From Candidatus Methanophagales archaeon (GTDB lineage Archaea; Halobacteriota; Syntropharchaeia; Alkanophagales; Methanospirareceae): 50,604 nt of DNA. Position 1 is the stretch's first letter. Each line of letters starts with the position of its first letter. Made by a program: the position numbers and the translations under genes. Shown here one piece after another: positions 8,323 through 16,771 of this stretch. The stretch is taken from assembly GCA_013139985.1 (NCBI GenBank), contig WSZT01000036.1:1-50604 (forward strand). The letters run 5' to 3'. The notes below the pieces were generated by a model. It did no database searches and was not told where the DNA came from. It saw nothing but the letters and a program-made list of their open reading frames with translations.

Positions 8323-8886
8323 ATGGACGAAAAGGAAATAGCACTGTTGTGGGATGAAGACACAGCTTTTAAGCGGTATCTTGTGAATATGGGTTTTAAT
8401 TGTGAACTAGTAACACCGATAGTCTTAGTTGCTCCTTTCTTTTCCCTTACTGGTTATAAATTGTTAATTGTACCCGCGGGATTTGGGAATGAGACATATT
8501 CAAAGATATTGGTAGGGCTCAGAGCAAAAAGTGAACACATAAAAGATTTTGTAGAGGCGGGGGGGACACTCTTTATATTCGGTGCGCTTTCAAATAAGGA
8601 GGTATATAACTGGCTCCCGGTAAAACTCAAATATGTGATGGAGGAGAGGCGGGTAAGAATATTAGTGGTGAAGAAGCATAAAGCAGCGATGATAGTGGAA
8701 AAAGAAGAATGCATGTGTGATGGCTACTTTACGGAGGTAGGAGAAGAAGGCGAGATATTTTTAAAGGAAGAGGGAGGGAAAGCGATTTTGGCTCTCGCGG
8801 AATACGGAGCTGGTGCTATTATTGCTACAACAATCCATGAATATCCATCCAGGGAATTTATAGCGTATTGTGTGGGGAGAAGATAA
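8323..8886 (+). CDS. Class I glutamine amidotransferase-like / flavodoxin-fold hypothetical protein
   Basis: A 187-residue protein that follows the mcrC region in the same direction. The segment YKLLIVPAGFGNE, then IKDFVEAGGTLFIFGAL, resembles the beta-alpha pattern of class I glutamine amidotransferase-like (ThuA/DJ-1-like) folds. I see no clear nucleophile elbow Cys followed by a His-Glu pair, so enzymatic activity is uncertain. A CMCDG motif lies near residue 129. There is no membrane segment. Its position makes it a candidate accessory factor for MCR activation, but that is context only. Confidence 0.55.
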   Translation: MDEKEIALLWDEDTAFKRYLVNMGFNCELVTPIVLVAPFFSLTGYKLLIVPAGFGNETYSKILVGLRAKSEHIKDFVEAGGTLFIFGALSNKEVYNWLPVKLKYVMEERRVRILVVKKHKAAMIVEKEECMCDGYFTEVGEEGEIFLKEEGGKAILALAEYGAGAIIATTIHEYPSREFIAYCVGRR

Positions 8887-8963
8887 TTGTATCTAATACG
8901 AACATATATCCATAAGCAAACATAAAAGTTATAAAGTCGCTATGTATAAGGGGGGGAGATATT

Positions 8964-11216
8964 GTGTTCAAGAAGATAGAAAAAAGAGATGGTAGGGTAA
9001 AAAAATTCGAAGTAGAGAAGATTACAAATGCAATTGCAAAAGCAGGTGAGGTGACCGGCGAATTCGATTATGAGATAGCGCAGAAATTGACCCTCAAGGT
9101 TTTGAATTTAGCACAACAGGCGATTCCCCGTGATATACCGACAGTGGAAGAGATACAGGATGTAGTCGAAGAGATTTTATTATCCTCTCCATATCGCAAA
9201 ACGGCTAAGGCGTACATTATTTATCGAGAGCAGCATGCGGGCATAAGAGAGATTACTTCCAGAGCGAATGTTGACCTGGTTGACCAATATTTAGAGAAGA
9301 TTGACTGGCAGGTGAACGAAAATAGCAATATGTCGTTCTCTCTACAAGGGTTAAACAATTATGTATCGTCGGAAATAACTAAAATTTACTGGCTGGTTAA
9401 AATTTACCCGCCGGAAATCAGGCAAGCGCATTTAAATGGCGATTTCCATATACACGACTTAAATCTTCTCTCCGTTTATTGTGTTGGCTGGGACCTTTTT
9501 GACCTTTTGGTAGAGGGATTCAAGGGGGCACCGGGGAAGATAGAAAGCAAACCAGCTAAGCATCTCCATAGCGCTTTAGGGCAGGTAGTGAATTTCTTTT
9601 ATACGCTTCAGGGTGAGGCGGCGGGAGCGCAAGCGTTCTCCAATTTTGATACGCTTCTTGCGCCTTTCATACGATATGATCGCTTGAGCTACAAAGAAGT
9701 GAAGCAGGCATTGCAGGAGTTTATATTTAACATAAATGTCCCTACAAGGGTAGGATTCCAAACTCCGTTCACAAACATCACCTTAGATTTGACGGTTCCT
9801 AAATACTACGCCGACAAGGGCGTGATTATTGGTGGCAAGCTACAGCACGAGACGTATAATGAGTTCCAGGAGGAAATGGCGTTGTTCAATAGGGCCTTTT
9901 TAGAAGTGATGGCAGAGGGCGATGCAAAAGGCCGGGTATTTACTTTCCCTATCCCTACCTATAACATTTCCAGGGACTTTAACTGGGAGAATAGTAATTT
10001 GGAAGGTCTATGGGAACTTACAGCAAAATACGGGGTGCCGTATTTCAGTAATTTTATCAATTCTGATATGAACCCTGAAGATGCCAGAAGCATGTGCTGT
10101 CGGTTAAGAATAGATAATAGAGAGTTAGAAGTAAGAGGAGGCGGACTTTTCGGCTCCAATCCCTTAACCGGTTCTATTGGTGTGGTCACGATTAACATGG
10201 GAAGACTTGGATATTTAGCCAAAGACGAAGATGAGTTCCTCACCTCTTTAGAACGGTTAATGATTCTGGCAAAGGCGAGTTTGGAGATAAAGAGGGGCGT
10301 GTTAGAGAAGTTTACGGAAGAAAAACTTTATCCGTATACACAATTTTATTTGAGAGGCGTAAAAGAGCGTTTTGGCGAATACTGGAAGAACCATTTCTCT
10401 ACGATTGGTTTATTGGGTATGAATGAAGCCTGCTTGAATTTCTTGGGAGTGGATATTGCAGCGAAAAAATCCCGGGAGTTTACCGTAAGAGTTTTAGATT
10501 TTATGCGTGAAAAATTACTGGAGTTCCAGGAGGAGACGGGGAATAATTATAATCTCGAGGCTACGCCAGCGGAGGGAACTTCTTATAGATTGGCGAGGAT
10601 AGACAAGGAGAAGAATCCAGAAATAATCTGCGCTAACGAAGAGGAGTATAAGGCAGGAGCCGAGCCGTTTTATACTAATTCTACACAACTACCGGTGAAT
10701 TACACGGATGATGTCTTCGAGGCGTTAGATTTGCAGGACGCAATCCAGACAAAATATACGGGAGGAACGGTATTACATGTATTCGCAGGTGAGCGGGTTA
10801 AAGACCCTGATACCATTAAGGGGTTAATACGTAAAGTTTGTGAGTCATATCATTTGCCTTATTTCACGTTCACGCCTACGTTTAGTGTATGTCCCTCTCA
10901 TGGTTATATCGCGGGGGAACATAGTACTTGTCCAGAGTGCGGTGCGGAGACCGAGGTATATTCACGTGTAGTGGGTTATCTACGGCCGGTAAACCAGTGG
11001 AACAAAGGTAAGCGGGAAGAATTTAGAAAACGGAAGACCTTTGTCGTAGAACCAGTTCAACCACTTGAAATCGGTGGAAAAGGGAAGGTGAGTCGGGCGT
11101 TGGATTCAACTACAAAAACAAGCAAAGCTGTTGGTGTCAAGGGCAATTATGGGGCTGTTGAGTATAAACAGTTGGATTTGATTACTTTTGGTGATGATGT
11201 GGATGAGACGGAATGA
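8964..11216 (+). CDS. nrdD: Anaerobic (class III) ribonucleoside-triphosphate reductase
   Basis: A 750-residue enzyme that reduces ribonucleotides to deoxyribonucleotides under anaerobic conditions. An N-terminal ATP-cone (residues 1 to about 90, starting FKKIEKRDGRVKKFEVEKI) is followed by the large catalytic barrel. The C terminus has paired zinc cysteines (CPSHGY, CPECGAE) and the glycyl-radical motif RVVGYLRPV. The start is a GTG at 8964, supported by a strong GGGGGGAG ribosome-binding site about eight bases upstream. The activating enzyme nrdG follows 42 bp downstream. Confidence 0.95.
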   Translation: MFKKIEKRDGRVKKFEVEKITNAIAKAGEVTGEFDYEIAQKLTLKVLNLAQQAIPRDIPTVEEIQDVVEEILLSSPYRKTAKAYIIYREQHAGIREITSRANVDLVDQYLEKIDWQVNENSNMSFSLQGLNNYVSSEITKIYWLVKIYPPEIRQAHLNGDFHIHDLNLLSVYCVGWDLFDLLVEGFKGAPGKIESKPAKHLHSALGQVVNFFYTLQGEAAGAQAFSNFDTLLAPFIRYDRLSYKEVKQALQEFIFNINVPTRVGFQTPFTNITLDLTVPKYYADKGVIIGGKLQHETYNEFQEEMALFNRAFLEVMAEGDAKGRVFTFPIPTYNISRDFNWENSNLEGLWELTAKYGVPYFSNFINSDMNPEDARSMCCRLRIDNRELEVRGGGLFGSNPLTGSIGVVTINMGRLGYLAKDEDEFLTSLERLMILAKASLEIKRGVLEKFTEEKLYPYTQFYLRGVKERFGEYWKNHFSTIGLLGMNEACLNFLGVDIAAKKSREFTVRVLDFMREKLLEFQEETGNNYNLEATPAEGTSYRLARIDKEKNPEIICANEEEYKAGAEPFYTNSTQLPVNYTDDVFEALDLQDAIQTKYTGGTVLHVFAGERVKDPDTIKGLIRKVCESYHLPYFTFTPTFSVCPSHGYIAGEHSTCPECGAETEVYSRVVGYLRPVNQWNKGKREEFRKRKTFVVEPVQPLEIGGKGKVSRALDSTTKTSKAVGVKGNYGAVEYKQLDLITFGDDVDETE

Positions 11217-11258
11217 CTGGCAAGAATATTTAAATGCTGATGCCAATATGTTAATAGC

Positions 11259-11951
11259 ATGTTAATTGGCGGTTTTCAGCGTTTCTCGCTAATAGACTAT
11301 CCCGGCAAGATATGTGCGATTGTGTTTACCCAGGGCTGCAATCTCAAGTGTCCGTACTGCCACAATCCGGAGCTGGTGGACCCGAAACTCTTCTCGCATC
11401 CCATCCCTGAGGCAGACATCTTTGCATTTTTGCAAACTCGGCGTGGAAAGCTGGATGCGGTGGAAATAACGGGTGGGGAACCAACACTGCAGCCCGACCT
11501 GATTGATTTTACCAAAAAGATAAAATCATTGAACTTCCTGGTTAAGCTGGATACAAACGGTAGCAATCCGGGAATATTAAGAGAACTGATTGAATTAAAT
11601 ATGGTGGACTATCTTGCGATGGATGTGAAAGCACCTCTGGAGCGTTACCAGGAGATTACTAATTCTAATGTTGACCAGGCGAAAATAAAAGATAGTATCG
11701 AGTTAATCATGCATGCGGGATTGGATTATGAATTTCGAACAACAGTGGTAAAATCGCAACTCGGTAAGACCGACATTTTGGCGATAGGTAAACTGATACG
11801 TGGTAGTAAACGCTATGTCTTGCAGAAATTCATGCCGGAAACGGTATTGGACCAAGAAATTCTTGATGGTGTGGTGATTTACACAGATGAAGATTTAGTA
11901 TGTTTTAGGGATGCGGTAAAGAGTTATGTGGCCGAATGTGTGGTGCGGTAG
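11259..11951 (+). CDS. nrdG: Anaerobic ribonucleotide reductase-activating radical SAM protein
   Basis: A 230-residue radical SAM enzyme with the cluster motif CNLKCPYC near residue 30 and the SAM-binding ITGGEPTLQ. It belongs to the NrdG/pyruvate formate-lyase-activating-like group (GGFQRFSLIDYPGKICAIVFTQGC). It would generate the glycyl radical on the adjacent NrdD. A TATA-like tatttaaat lies about 30 bp before the ATG, so it may also have its own promoter. Pairing with nrdD makes the assignment strong. Confidence 0.9.
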   Translation: MLIGGFQRFSLIDYPGKICAIVFTQGCNLKCPYCHNPELVDPKLFSHPIPEADIFAFLQTRRGKLDAVEITGGEPTLQPDLIDFTKKIKSLNFLVKLDTNGSNPGILRELIELNMVDYLAMDVKAPLERYQEITNSNVDQAKIKDSIELIMHAGLDYEFRTTVVKSQLGKTDILAIGKLIRGSKRYVLQKFMPETVLDQEILDGVVIYTDEDLVCFRDAVKSYVAECVVR

Positions 11952-11955
11952 AATG

Positions 11956-11982
11956 ACCACGAGATTACAGAGATTAACACAG
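11956..11982. repeat. Short intergenic repeat family B, copy 1
   Basis: The sequence ACCACGAGATTACAGAG starts four bases after the nrdG stop codon. Related copies occur at 26041-26068 and 39928-39956. All three are intergenic. No role is known from the sequence. Confidence 0.5.
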
Positions 11983-12006
11983 TTTGTTCCGTTGGCGGAT
12001 GCAGCC

Positions 12007-12018
12007 CAAATATAAATA
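12007..12018 (+). promoter_or_regulatory. TATA-box promoter of the methyltransferase gene
   Basis: The sequence caaatataaata lies about 30 bp upstream of the ATG at 12047, the spacing expected for an archaeal TATA box serving a nearly leaderless transcript. Confidence 0.5.
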
Positions 12019-12046
12019 GTACCGCTGTTTGTTTATTAACTAAACG

Positions 12047-12961
12047 ATGGAACTAAACGAGCTATTGGGGATAGGCGATTTTATGCTGGTAGAAAAGAGC
12101 TATGCCGATCAAAAGTGGCTGGGCAGGACGCTCGAATACATGGCTAAGTTGAAAGGGGAAGATGTAGTAGAAGCGATAAGGATACTAGATAAGCAGCAAG
12201 AGCTGATAGGGCTTGCTATACGCGACAAAGATTTGGAGTTCTTGATTATCTTTACTGATGTCATCGCAGATAGCGGCAAGAAGGAAGAATTTGAGGCTCT
12301 TGCGAGCATGGTAAAAGGAGCAAAGACAAAAGAGGTGGAGAAGGCGGAATTTCATGAAGGGATGGTCGAGTTTTATTCCCTCGGGTTGGTGAACAGATTA
12401 TTTTGTGATTGTAATTTAAATTTAAAAGAGGATAGCTTTTATCCGCGAGAAAGGATAGAGGTATTAAAGAACGTATTGGGCGAATTCATAACTGAGAATG
12501 AGCTAAGCGGAAATAATAAAACACTTGAGATTGGATGTGGCGATGGTGGTGCGACGATAGCACTGCATGAGCTGGGTATTTACCCTCTCACTGTAGATAT
12601 AAACAAGTGTGAGATTTGTAAAGGCTTGGAGGAAGAGGCGTTAGAGCCCAAGAGGAGTATCATATTGGATTGTTCACTCCTTTCATCTTTCTTTGAAAAG
12701 GAATTTGATGTTGTGTTTGGATTCATGGTAGGAAAGCTAACTCATTTTGAGCAACTGAACTGGGAGAAGGTCTTACGAGAAGTCTCGAATGTATTAAGAA
12801 GCGAAGGTAAAGTGCTATTTACTGTCTCGAGTGAAGAAGAAGCGGTCATTATAACAGACCTATTGAATGATGATTTCGAAGGTGAGATAAAAGAGAATAA
12901 AGGAAGCAATGGGTATTTCGACCAGTGGCTGTATGTGGGTAAGCTGCGGGTGTCTGCTTAA
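12047..12961 (+). CDS. SAM-dependent class I methyltransferase with N-terminal helical domain
   Basis: A 304-residue protein. The C-terminal half has a Rossmann-type methyltransferase fold with motif I LEIGCGDGGATIAL (residues about 162-175), an acidic post-I strand TVDINKCE and a motif near FDVVFGFMVGKL. The first 150 residues are helical and unrecognised. The substrate is unknown. Its stop codon sits inside a perfect 15-bp hairpin that begins the intergenic repeat at 12952-13021. It is preceded by its own TATA box and is probably monocistronic. Confidence 0.7.
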   Translation: MELNELLGIGDFMLVEKSYADQKWLGRTLEYMAKLKGEDVVEAIRILDKQQELIGLAIRDKDLEFLIIFTDVIADSGKKEEFEALASMVKGAKTKEVEKAEFHEGMVEFYSLGLVNRLFCDCNLNLKEDSFYPRERIEVLKNVLGEFITENELSGNNKTLEIGCGDGGATIALHELGIYPLTVDINKCEICKGLEEEALEPKRSIILDCSLLSSFFEKEFDVVFGFMVGKLTHFEQLNWEKVLREVSNVLRSEGKVLFTVSSEEEAVIITDLLNDDFEGEIKENKGSNGYFDQWLYVGKLRVSA

Positions 12962-13021
12962 AAATCCACCGATTTTTAAGCAGACAAGGCAAAAGGCAAA
13001 ATGCAAAGGGCAAAAGTCAAT
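12952..13021 (+). repeat. Composite hairpin + heptad intergenic repeat, copy 1
   Basis: A perfect 15-bp inverted repeat (GTCTGCTTAAAAATC / GATTTTTAAGCAGAC) with tetraloop CACC spans 12952-12985 and includes the methyltransferase stop codon. It is followed by degenerate 7-bp units of the aggcaaa/atgcaaa type ending in aagtcaa. A second copy with the same hairpin layout lies at 16703-16765. The hairpin could act as a transcription terminator between convergent genes. Confidence 0.75.
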
Positions 13022-13064
13022 AAGGGAACTCCCGGTAAATAGTTTACCCAAAAAGTTTTGATAA

Positions 13065-13526
13065 TTAATCTGTGTCTGTGGATATTCCCTTGGTTTCTTT
13101 AATTTGGCAGAGAAAAACTTCCAGTTCCTTGAGATTTTTTGCTATTCGATACTTCAAAGCTCCCAGAATCAGTGGGTTATCTGCGTCTGACATGAGTGTT
13201 CTTGGATCCGTTTTTAGACCAATACATTCTTTACCCCGAGCATATGCATATCCAATCTCAACGCATGCACCCTCATCCGGAACTCTACCATCCATAACAA
13301 AAATCACAACATCCGCTTTTTTAAGCTCATTAATATCGCGATCAAAAATTTTATTCATAGCGGCGGATTTAGTTGTCTCATTTGCTAATAAATCGGACAA
13401 CTTATGGCCATCACGTTGTGGCAGAAATGTTTCAAAGCCGAAATTCTCAAGAAAATCACTCAAATATCTGTTATACCGCCTCTCCGCTTCCGAGAATAAT
13501 GGACCTGCTATGTATATCCTTATCAT
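13065..13526 (-). CDS. Nucleoside 2-deoxyribosyltransferase family protein
   Basis: A 153-residue protein starting MIRIYIAGPLFSEAERRYN, the typical N terminus of the nucleoside 2-deoxyribosyltransferase/DNPH1-like fold. It has the acidic DEGACVEIGYAYARGK segment, where the glutamate corresponds to the catalytic nucleophile. Such enzymes transfer or hydrolyse 2-deoxyribose of nucleosides or dNMPs. It lies next to an HD-domain dGTPase-like gene in the same orientation and near nrdDG, which fits deoxynucleotide salvage or pool control. Whether it is a transferase or hydrolase cannot be told. Confidence 0.8.
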   Translation of the reverse strand: MIRIYIAGPLFSEAERRYNRYLSDFLENFGFETFLPQRDGHKLSDLLANETTKSAAMNKIFDRDINELKKADVVIFVMDGRVPDEGACVEIGYAYARGKECIGLKTDPRTLMSDADNPLILGALKYRIAKNLKELEVFLCQIKETKGISTDTD

Positions 13527-13646
13527 TGTGTATCCTCTACTCCATCAACACCACCTTTTATCAATCTTATCTTGATAGGAATCGATGAAAGTACTACCTT
13601 TTTCTTATTGTTTCTCTCTTATATATGTGTATTAGAGTTACCCGCG

Positions 13647-14846
13647 CTACACACTTGAATCTTCCCCCTTGCAAAATGTAGTAACTCTTTTGGGCAATAT
13701 AATCTCCTTGAACACTCTTTCAAAATATCTATCAGTCATACCTGCTATATAATCCCTCACCTTTTCTTTACTGGTCGAAATGTCAAGGTATTCTCTACTA
13801 ATCCAACTTACGTTCATGAAATGTTCATATATTCTAGAACTTTCATCTTTCTCTTCAAGGGCATTTAAAAACTTGTGAAAAAGTGTTTCGTACATCGCCT
13901 CAATTTTCCCCTGTTCCGCTTTGATCTTCGCATTTTCATATATATGCTCATAGTTGAATTGTTTATATTCCTCTACGGAGTCTGAAATTTCTTTTGAATA
14001 CGAGATGTAATTTTGACCATAACTATTTTCGATTATATCGATAATAAGTGTGTTTATTATCTCATCATTCTTTGTTCCAATATTTTCCCGACAACGCTCT
14101 GGGACTTCTAACTCGGGATTTATGAAGCATATTTCAATTGCATCTTGAAAATCTCTACCTAAATATGCTATTGTATCAGCGAATCTTACAACACATCCCT
14201 CTAAGGTCATGGGAACATAATCTTGTTTCCCCTTTTTAATATCCTCTATTTCTTTATCTAATTTTTCCCAGCCTTTATCCCAATTGGGCTCTAATAATTG
14301 ATTGTGGATCTCACCATTATGACATAAAATTCCATCGAGTACTTGTAGCGTTAGATCACAATCTTCGATCGTATCAAGGAATTGAACGCCTTGAACATTA
14401 TGCAAAAATCTACCGAGTCCATGTCTTTCACATAATCCTGACATAATAGACTCACCAAGATGACCAAATGGGACATGACCTATATCATGTCCCAGTGAAA
14501 CAGCCTCAATTAAGTCTTCGTTTAATTTAAGACACCTGCCTATAGTCCGGGCAATCTTTGAAACTAGTTGGACATGAAGAACACGATGTGTGATATGATC
14601 ATTATCCACTAAAGAAAATACTTGTGTTTTATCTATGTATCTTGAATAAGCATGTGTATGTGCGATCCGATCAGCGTCTCTCGAATATTTAGCCCGAATA
14701 TCATCGGTATATTTTTGCTTCCTTCTTAATCCATCATCACTTTTAGAAGCAAATTCTGACAGACATTTATCTTCCCTATCCCCAATATAAGACGTTATTT
14801 TTTCTTCTAAATCGCTCTTTATTGTCCTCTTATATTTATCCTTCAT
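13647..14846 (-). CDS. HD-domain dNTP triphosphohydrolase (dGTPase-like)
   Basis: A 399-residue protein with the metal-binding HD signature of the dGTPase/SAMHD1-like superfamily: an upstream His in HRVLHVQLVSKIARTIG, the HD pair in SLGHDIGHVPFGHLGE, and a later aspartate in RFADTIAYLGRD. These enzymes remove triphosphate from dNTPs; substrate preference cannot be deduced. It is co-oriented with the deoxyribosyltransferase-like gene 120 bp downstream. Roles in dNTP balance or in phage defence by nucleotide depletion are both possible. The gene is richer in A+T than the methyl-coenzyme M reductase genes. Confidence 0.8.
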   Translation of the reverse strand: MKDKYKRTIKSDLEEKITSYIGDREDKCLSEFASKSDDGLRRKQKYTDDIRAKYSRDADRIAHTHAYSRYIDKTQVFSLVDNDHITHRVLHVQLVSKIARTIGRCLKLNEDLIEAVSLGHDIGHVPFGHLGESIMSGLCERHGLGRFLHNVQGVQFLDTIEDCDLTLQVLDGILCHNGEIHNQLLEPNWDKGWEKLDKEIEDIKKGKQDYVPMTLEGCVVRFADTIAYLGRDFQDAIEICFINPELEVPERCRENIGTKNDEIINTLIIDIIENSYGQNYISYSKEISDSVEEYKQFNYEHIYENAKIKAEQGKIEAMYETLFHKFLNALEEKDESSRIYEHFMNVSWISREYLDISTSKEKVRDYIAGMTDRYFERVFKEIILPKRVTTFCKGEDSSV

Positions 14847-14910
14847 TAGATCACTTCATTACAGAAAAATTGACTTCGCCCACGCCAATGAATCATGGCT
14901 AGGAAGTTAC

Positions 14911-15216
14911 TTACCGTTTTCGCATTTTTTTCATGATTTTATCCATACGCATCTTACGCCAATCCTCTAAACCATTTATCCATTCTTCATGCTTTTTGAA
15001 TATATATTCTTTTGCCTCCATCAATGTCTCCTGCGAATTACTCCATAGTACTATCCGAGGTACATAATCCTTGGTAGGTAAGTCGGTTCTTGGATCAAAG
15101 GCATCTTCTGATTGCTCCTCCTGGCCTATTTCCAATCCGAACTTTTCCACAGCCTCGAATACTATACCTGTAGTTATACCACGAGGTATAGCTAGTGCAT
15201 ATTTCTCATCTTCCAT
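14911..15216 (-). CDS. Small hypothetical protein divergent from ycaO
   Basis: The track starts this ORF at 15294, but the ATG at 15216 is preceded by a good taaggagag ribosome-binding site and begins the protein MEDEKYALAIPRG, so I use it (101 residues). The sequence has an alpha/beta N-terminal part, a conserved-looking DYVPRIVLWSN segment and a very basic C terminus (WRKMRMDKIMKKMRKR) that could contact nucleic acid. I do not recognise the family. It follows a small zinc-finger gene by 11 bp, forming a two-gene operon divergent from the YcaO gene. Confidence 0.6.
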   Translation of the reverse strand: MEDEKYALAIPRGITTGIVFEAVEKFGLEIGQEEQSEDAFDPRTDLPTKDYVPRIVLWSNSQETLMEAKEYIFKKHEEWINGLEDWRKMRMDKIMKKMRKR

Positions 15217-15227
15217 TTTTTCTCTCC

Positions 15228-15464
15228 TTATCCAGCACCAGCACCATCTACGGCACCCATATCCATACTCGCTTCCAGTTCCTGGGCATAACACTCAGCG
15301 CAAAGAATTCTTCCCTGTACTGCAATGAATTCACCTTCTTTCACCTCTTTACCACAACTTGAACAAATCGCTTCCTTTGGTCGCAGTTCATCAGCCCTTT
15401 CTGCCTCTCTCTCCTGCCACCTTTTCGTTCTCTCGAGTGGCGTCTCTTCTACTCCTTGGGTCAT
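15228..15464 (-). CDS. Small zinc-finger/LIM-like hypothetical protein
   Basis: A 78-residue protein with paired cysteines CSSCGKEV and, 16 residues on, CAECYAQ, a treble-clef or LIM-like zinc-binding pattern (C-x2-C...C-x2-C). The N terminus is charged and helical (TPLERTKRWQEREAERADELRP); the tail is glycine/alanine-rich. It is first in a two-gene operon and diverges from ycaO with 53 bp between the start codons, so shared regulation is likely. The function is unknown. Confidence 0.65.
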   Translation of the reverse strand: MTQGVEETPLERTKRWQEREAERADELRPKEAICSSCGKEVKEGEFIAVQGRILCAECYAQELEASMDMGAVDGAGAG

Positions 15465-15517
15465 TTTACTAACAACTAAAACTAATTAAGTCATTCTATA
15501 TAAAGGTGAAGATAAAG

Positions 15518-16702
15518 ATGAAAATAGTGCTCAGACGGACGCCGAAAAGATACTTCTTCGATTCACATAGAGCTTTAACGCCTGAGGAGACGCTGAGCGA
15601 TGTCGAAGACCTAAAAGATAAGGTAGGAATAACGAAGGTAGAGGATATTACAGGGCGGGATAAGCTCGATATACCTATATGTTCTGCGAGCCGGCCGGGA
15701 GCAAAAGAAGGTGCAGTGTCGGTCCACGCCGGAAAAGGGCTTACAGATGAGCAATCGCGTGTATCGGTGCTCATGGAAGCAATAGAGCGATATTCCGCGG
15801 AAATAAAAGATGATGACCGGGCGGGATTCATGTTTGAATCATATAGTGAATGCGAAGGCGCAAAAGTGAACCCATCATCGCTAATATTGAGTGCTATTTC
15901 TAACGTTGGTCCGAAAACAAAGATAGAGTGGTGTGACGGCTATGACCTACTGCGAGAAGAGGAGATTCTAGTGCCGGCAAATGCGGTATTTCATCCCTAC
16001 ATGTCTAATCGAGGAGGAAGACTATTTAGAAGCGACAGTAACGGCATAGCGTCTGGTAACAATTACGAAGAAGCTATCTTTCATGGTATATCCGAAGTGA
16101 TAGAGCGCGACGCTTTAAGTTCGGTAGAGCTAAAGAAGGATGCAGGTGAGCGAATAGAACTCAGCGAAGAGGATGGCATGATCTACGAGTTAAAAGAGCG
16201 ATTTGAGTCGGTGGGTGCAGTACCTCGATTCTGGTATATCCCATCAGACACGGGATTTACAACGGTTGCATTAGCTTTAGATGACCTCTCCGAGGATCCT
16301 TCTTTACTCGTTTATGGCGCGGGGACACATAGCGATCCGAGAATAGCAACAATAAGAGCAATAACAGAAGCAGCGCAGTCGCGACTCATGCAGATAGTGA
16401 GTGGCGATGTAATGAAAACGCCATTTGTAATGAGTTATTCCGCAATGAAGCGATTGAATAAGCACTGGTATGAAGATAAGGGAGACGAAAAAGTGAAGTT
16501 GAACGAGCTTCCAGCTCTGGCGACTGATACAATAGATGGTGATATAATGGTTGCGCTTGATAAATTGAAGGAGCTTGTGGACCGAGTAATTGTGGTAGAT
16601 TTAACGCGGGCCGAGATAGGTATTCCAGTTGTCAGGGTGATTATTCCCGGATTTGAAGTGTATGCGCGGAACTCGGAGAGGATAGGGCATAGGTACAAGT
16701 GA
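15518..16702 (+). CDS. ycaO: YcaO-domain protein, McrA thioglycine-forming type (methanogenesis marker 1)
   Basis: A YcaO-superfamily ATPase whose sequence resembles methanogenesis marker protein 1, the enzyme that with a sulfur source thioamidates a glycine in McrA. Visible landmarks are CSASRPGAKEGAVSVHAGKG, the EAIERYSAE helix, SDSNGIASGNNYEEAIFHGISEVIERDA and EAAQSRL near residue 290, which include the family's ATP-binding glutamates. The track start at 15506 is a GTG. I prefer the ATG at 15518 (394 residues) because ggtga lies nine bases upstream. The McrA in this window has the target glycine in FFGYDLQDQC. No TfuA partner is present. Confidence 0.85.
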   Translation: MKIVLRRTPKRYFFDSHRALTPEETLSDVEDLKDKVGITKVEDITGRDKLDIPICSASRPGAKEGAVSVHAGKGLTDEQSRVSVLMEAIERYSAEIKDDDRAGFMFESYSECEGAKVNPSSLILSAISNVGPKTKIEWCDGYDLLREEEILVPANAVFHPYMSNRGGRLFRSDSNGIASGNNYEEAIFHGISEVIERDALSSVELKKDAGERIELSEEDGMIYELKERFESVGAVPRFWYIPSDTGFTTVALALDDLSEDPSLLVYGAGTHSDPRIATIRAITEAAQSRLMQIVSGDVMKTPFVMSYSAMKRLNKHWYEDKGDEKVKLNELPALATDTIDGDIMVALDKLKELVDRVIVVDLTRAEIGIPVVRVIIPGFEVYARNSERIGHRYK

Positions 16703-16765
16703 GTCGGCACAAAAAACCATCGATTTTTGTGCAGACAATGCAAAGTGCAAAGTGCAAAAGTCAAA
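16703..16765 (+). repeat. Composite hairpin + heptad intergenic repeat, copy 2
   Basis: Immediately after the ycaO stop codon lie 15-nt arms GTCGGCACAAAAAAC / GATTTTTGTGCAGAC (two mismatches, loop CATC), then heptads tgcaaag-tgcaaag-tgcaaaa-gtcaaag. The order and spacing match the copy at 12952-13021, including the GCAGACAA link between hairpin and heptads. Both copies separate convergent genes. Confidence 0.75.
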
Positions 16766-16771
16766 GATACT

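Noticed and set aside
14911-15294. 127-aa version starting MLCPGTGSEYGYGCRRWCWCW
   Set aside because: The extension runs through the end of the upstream zinc-finger gene in another frame. The ATG at 15216 with a good ribosome-binding site is a better start.
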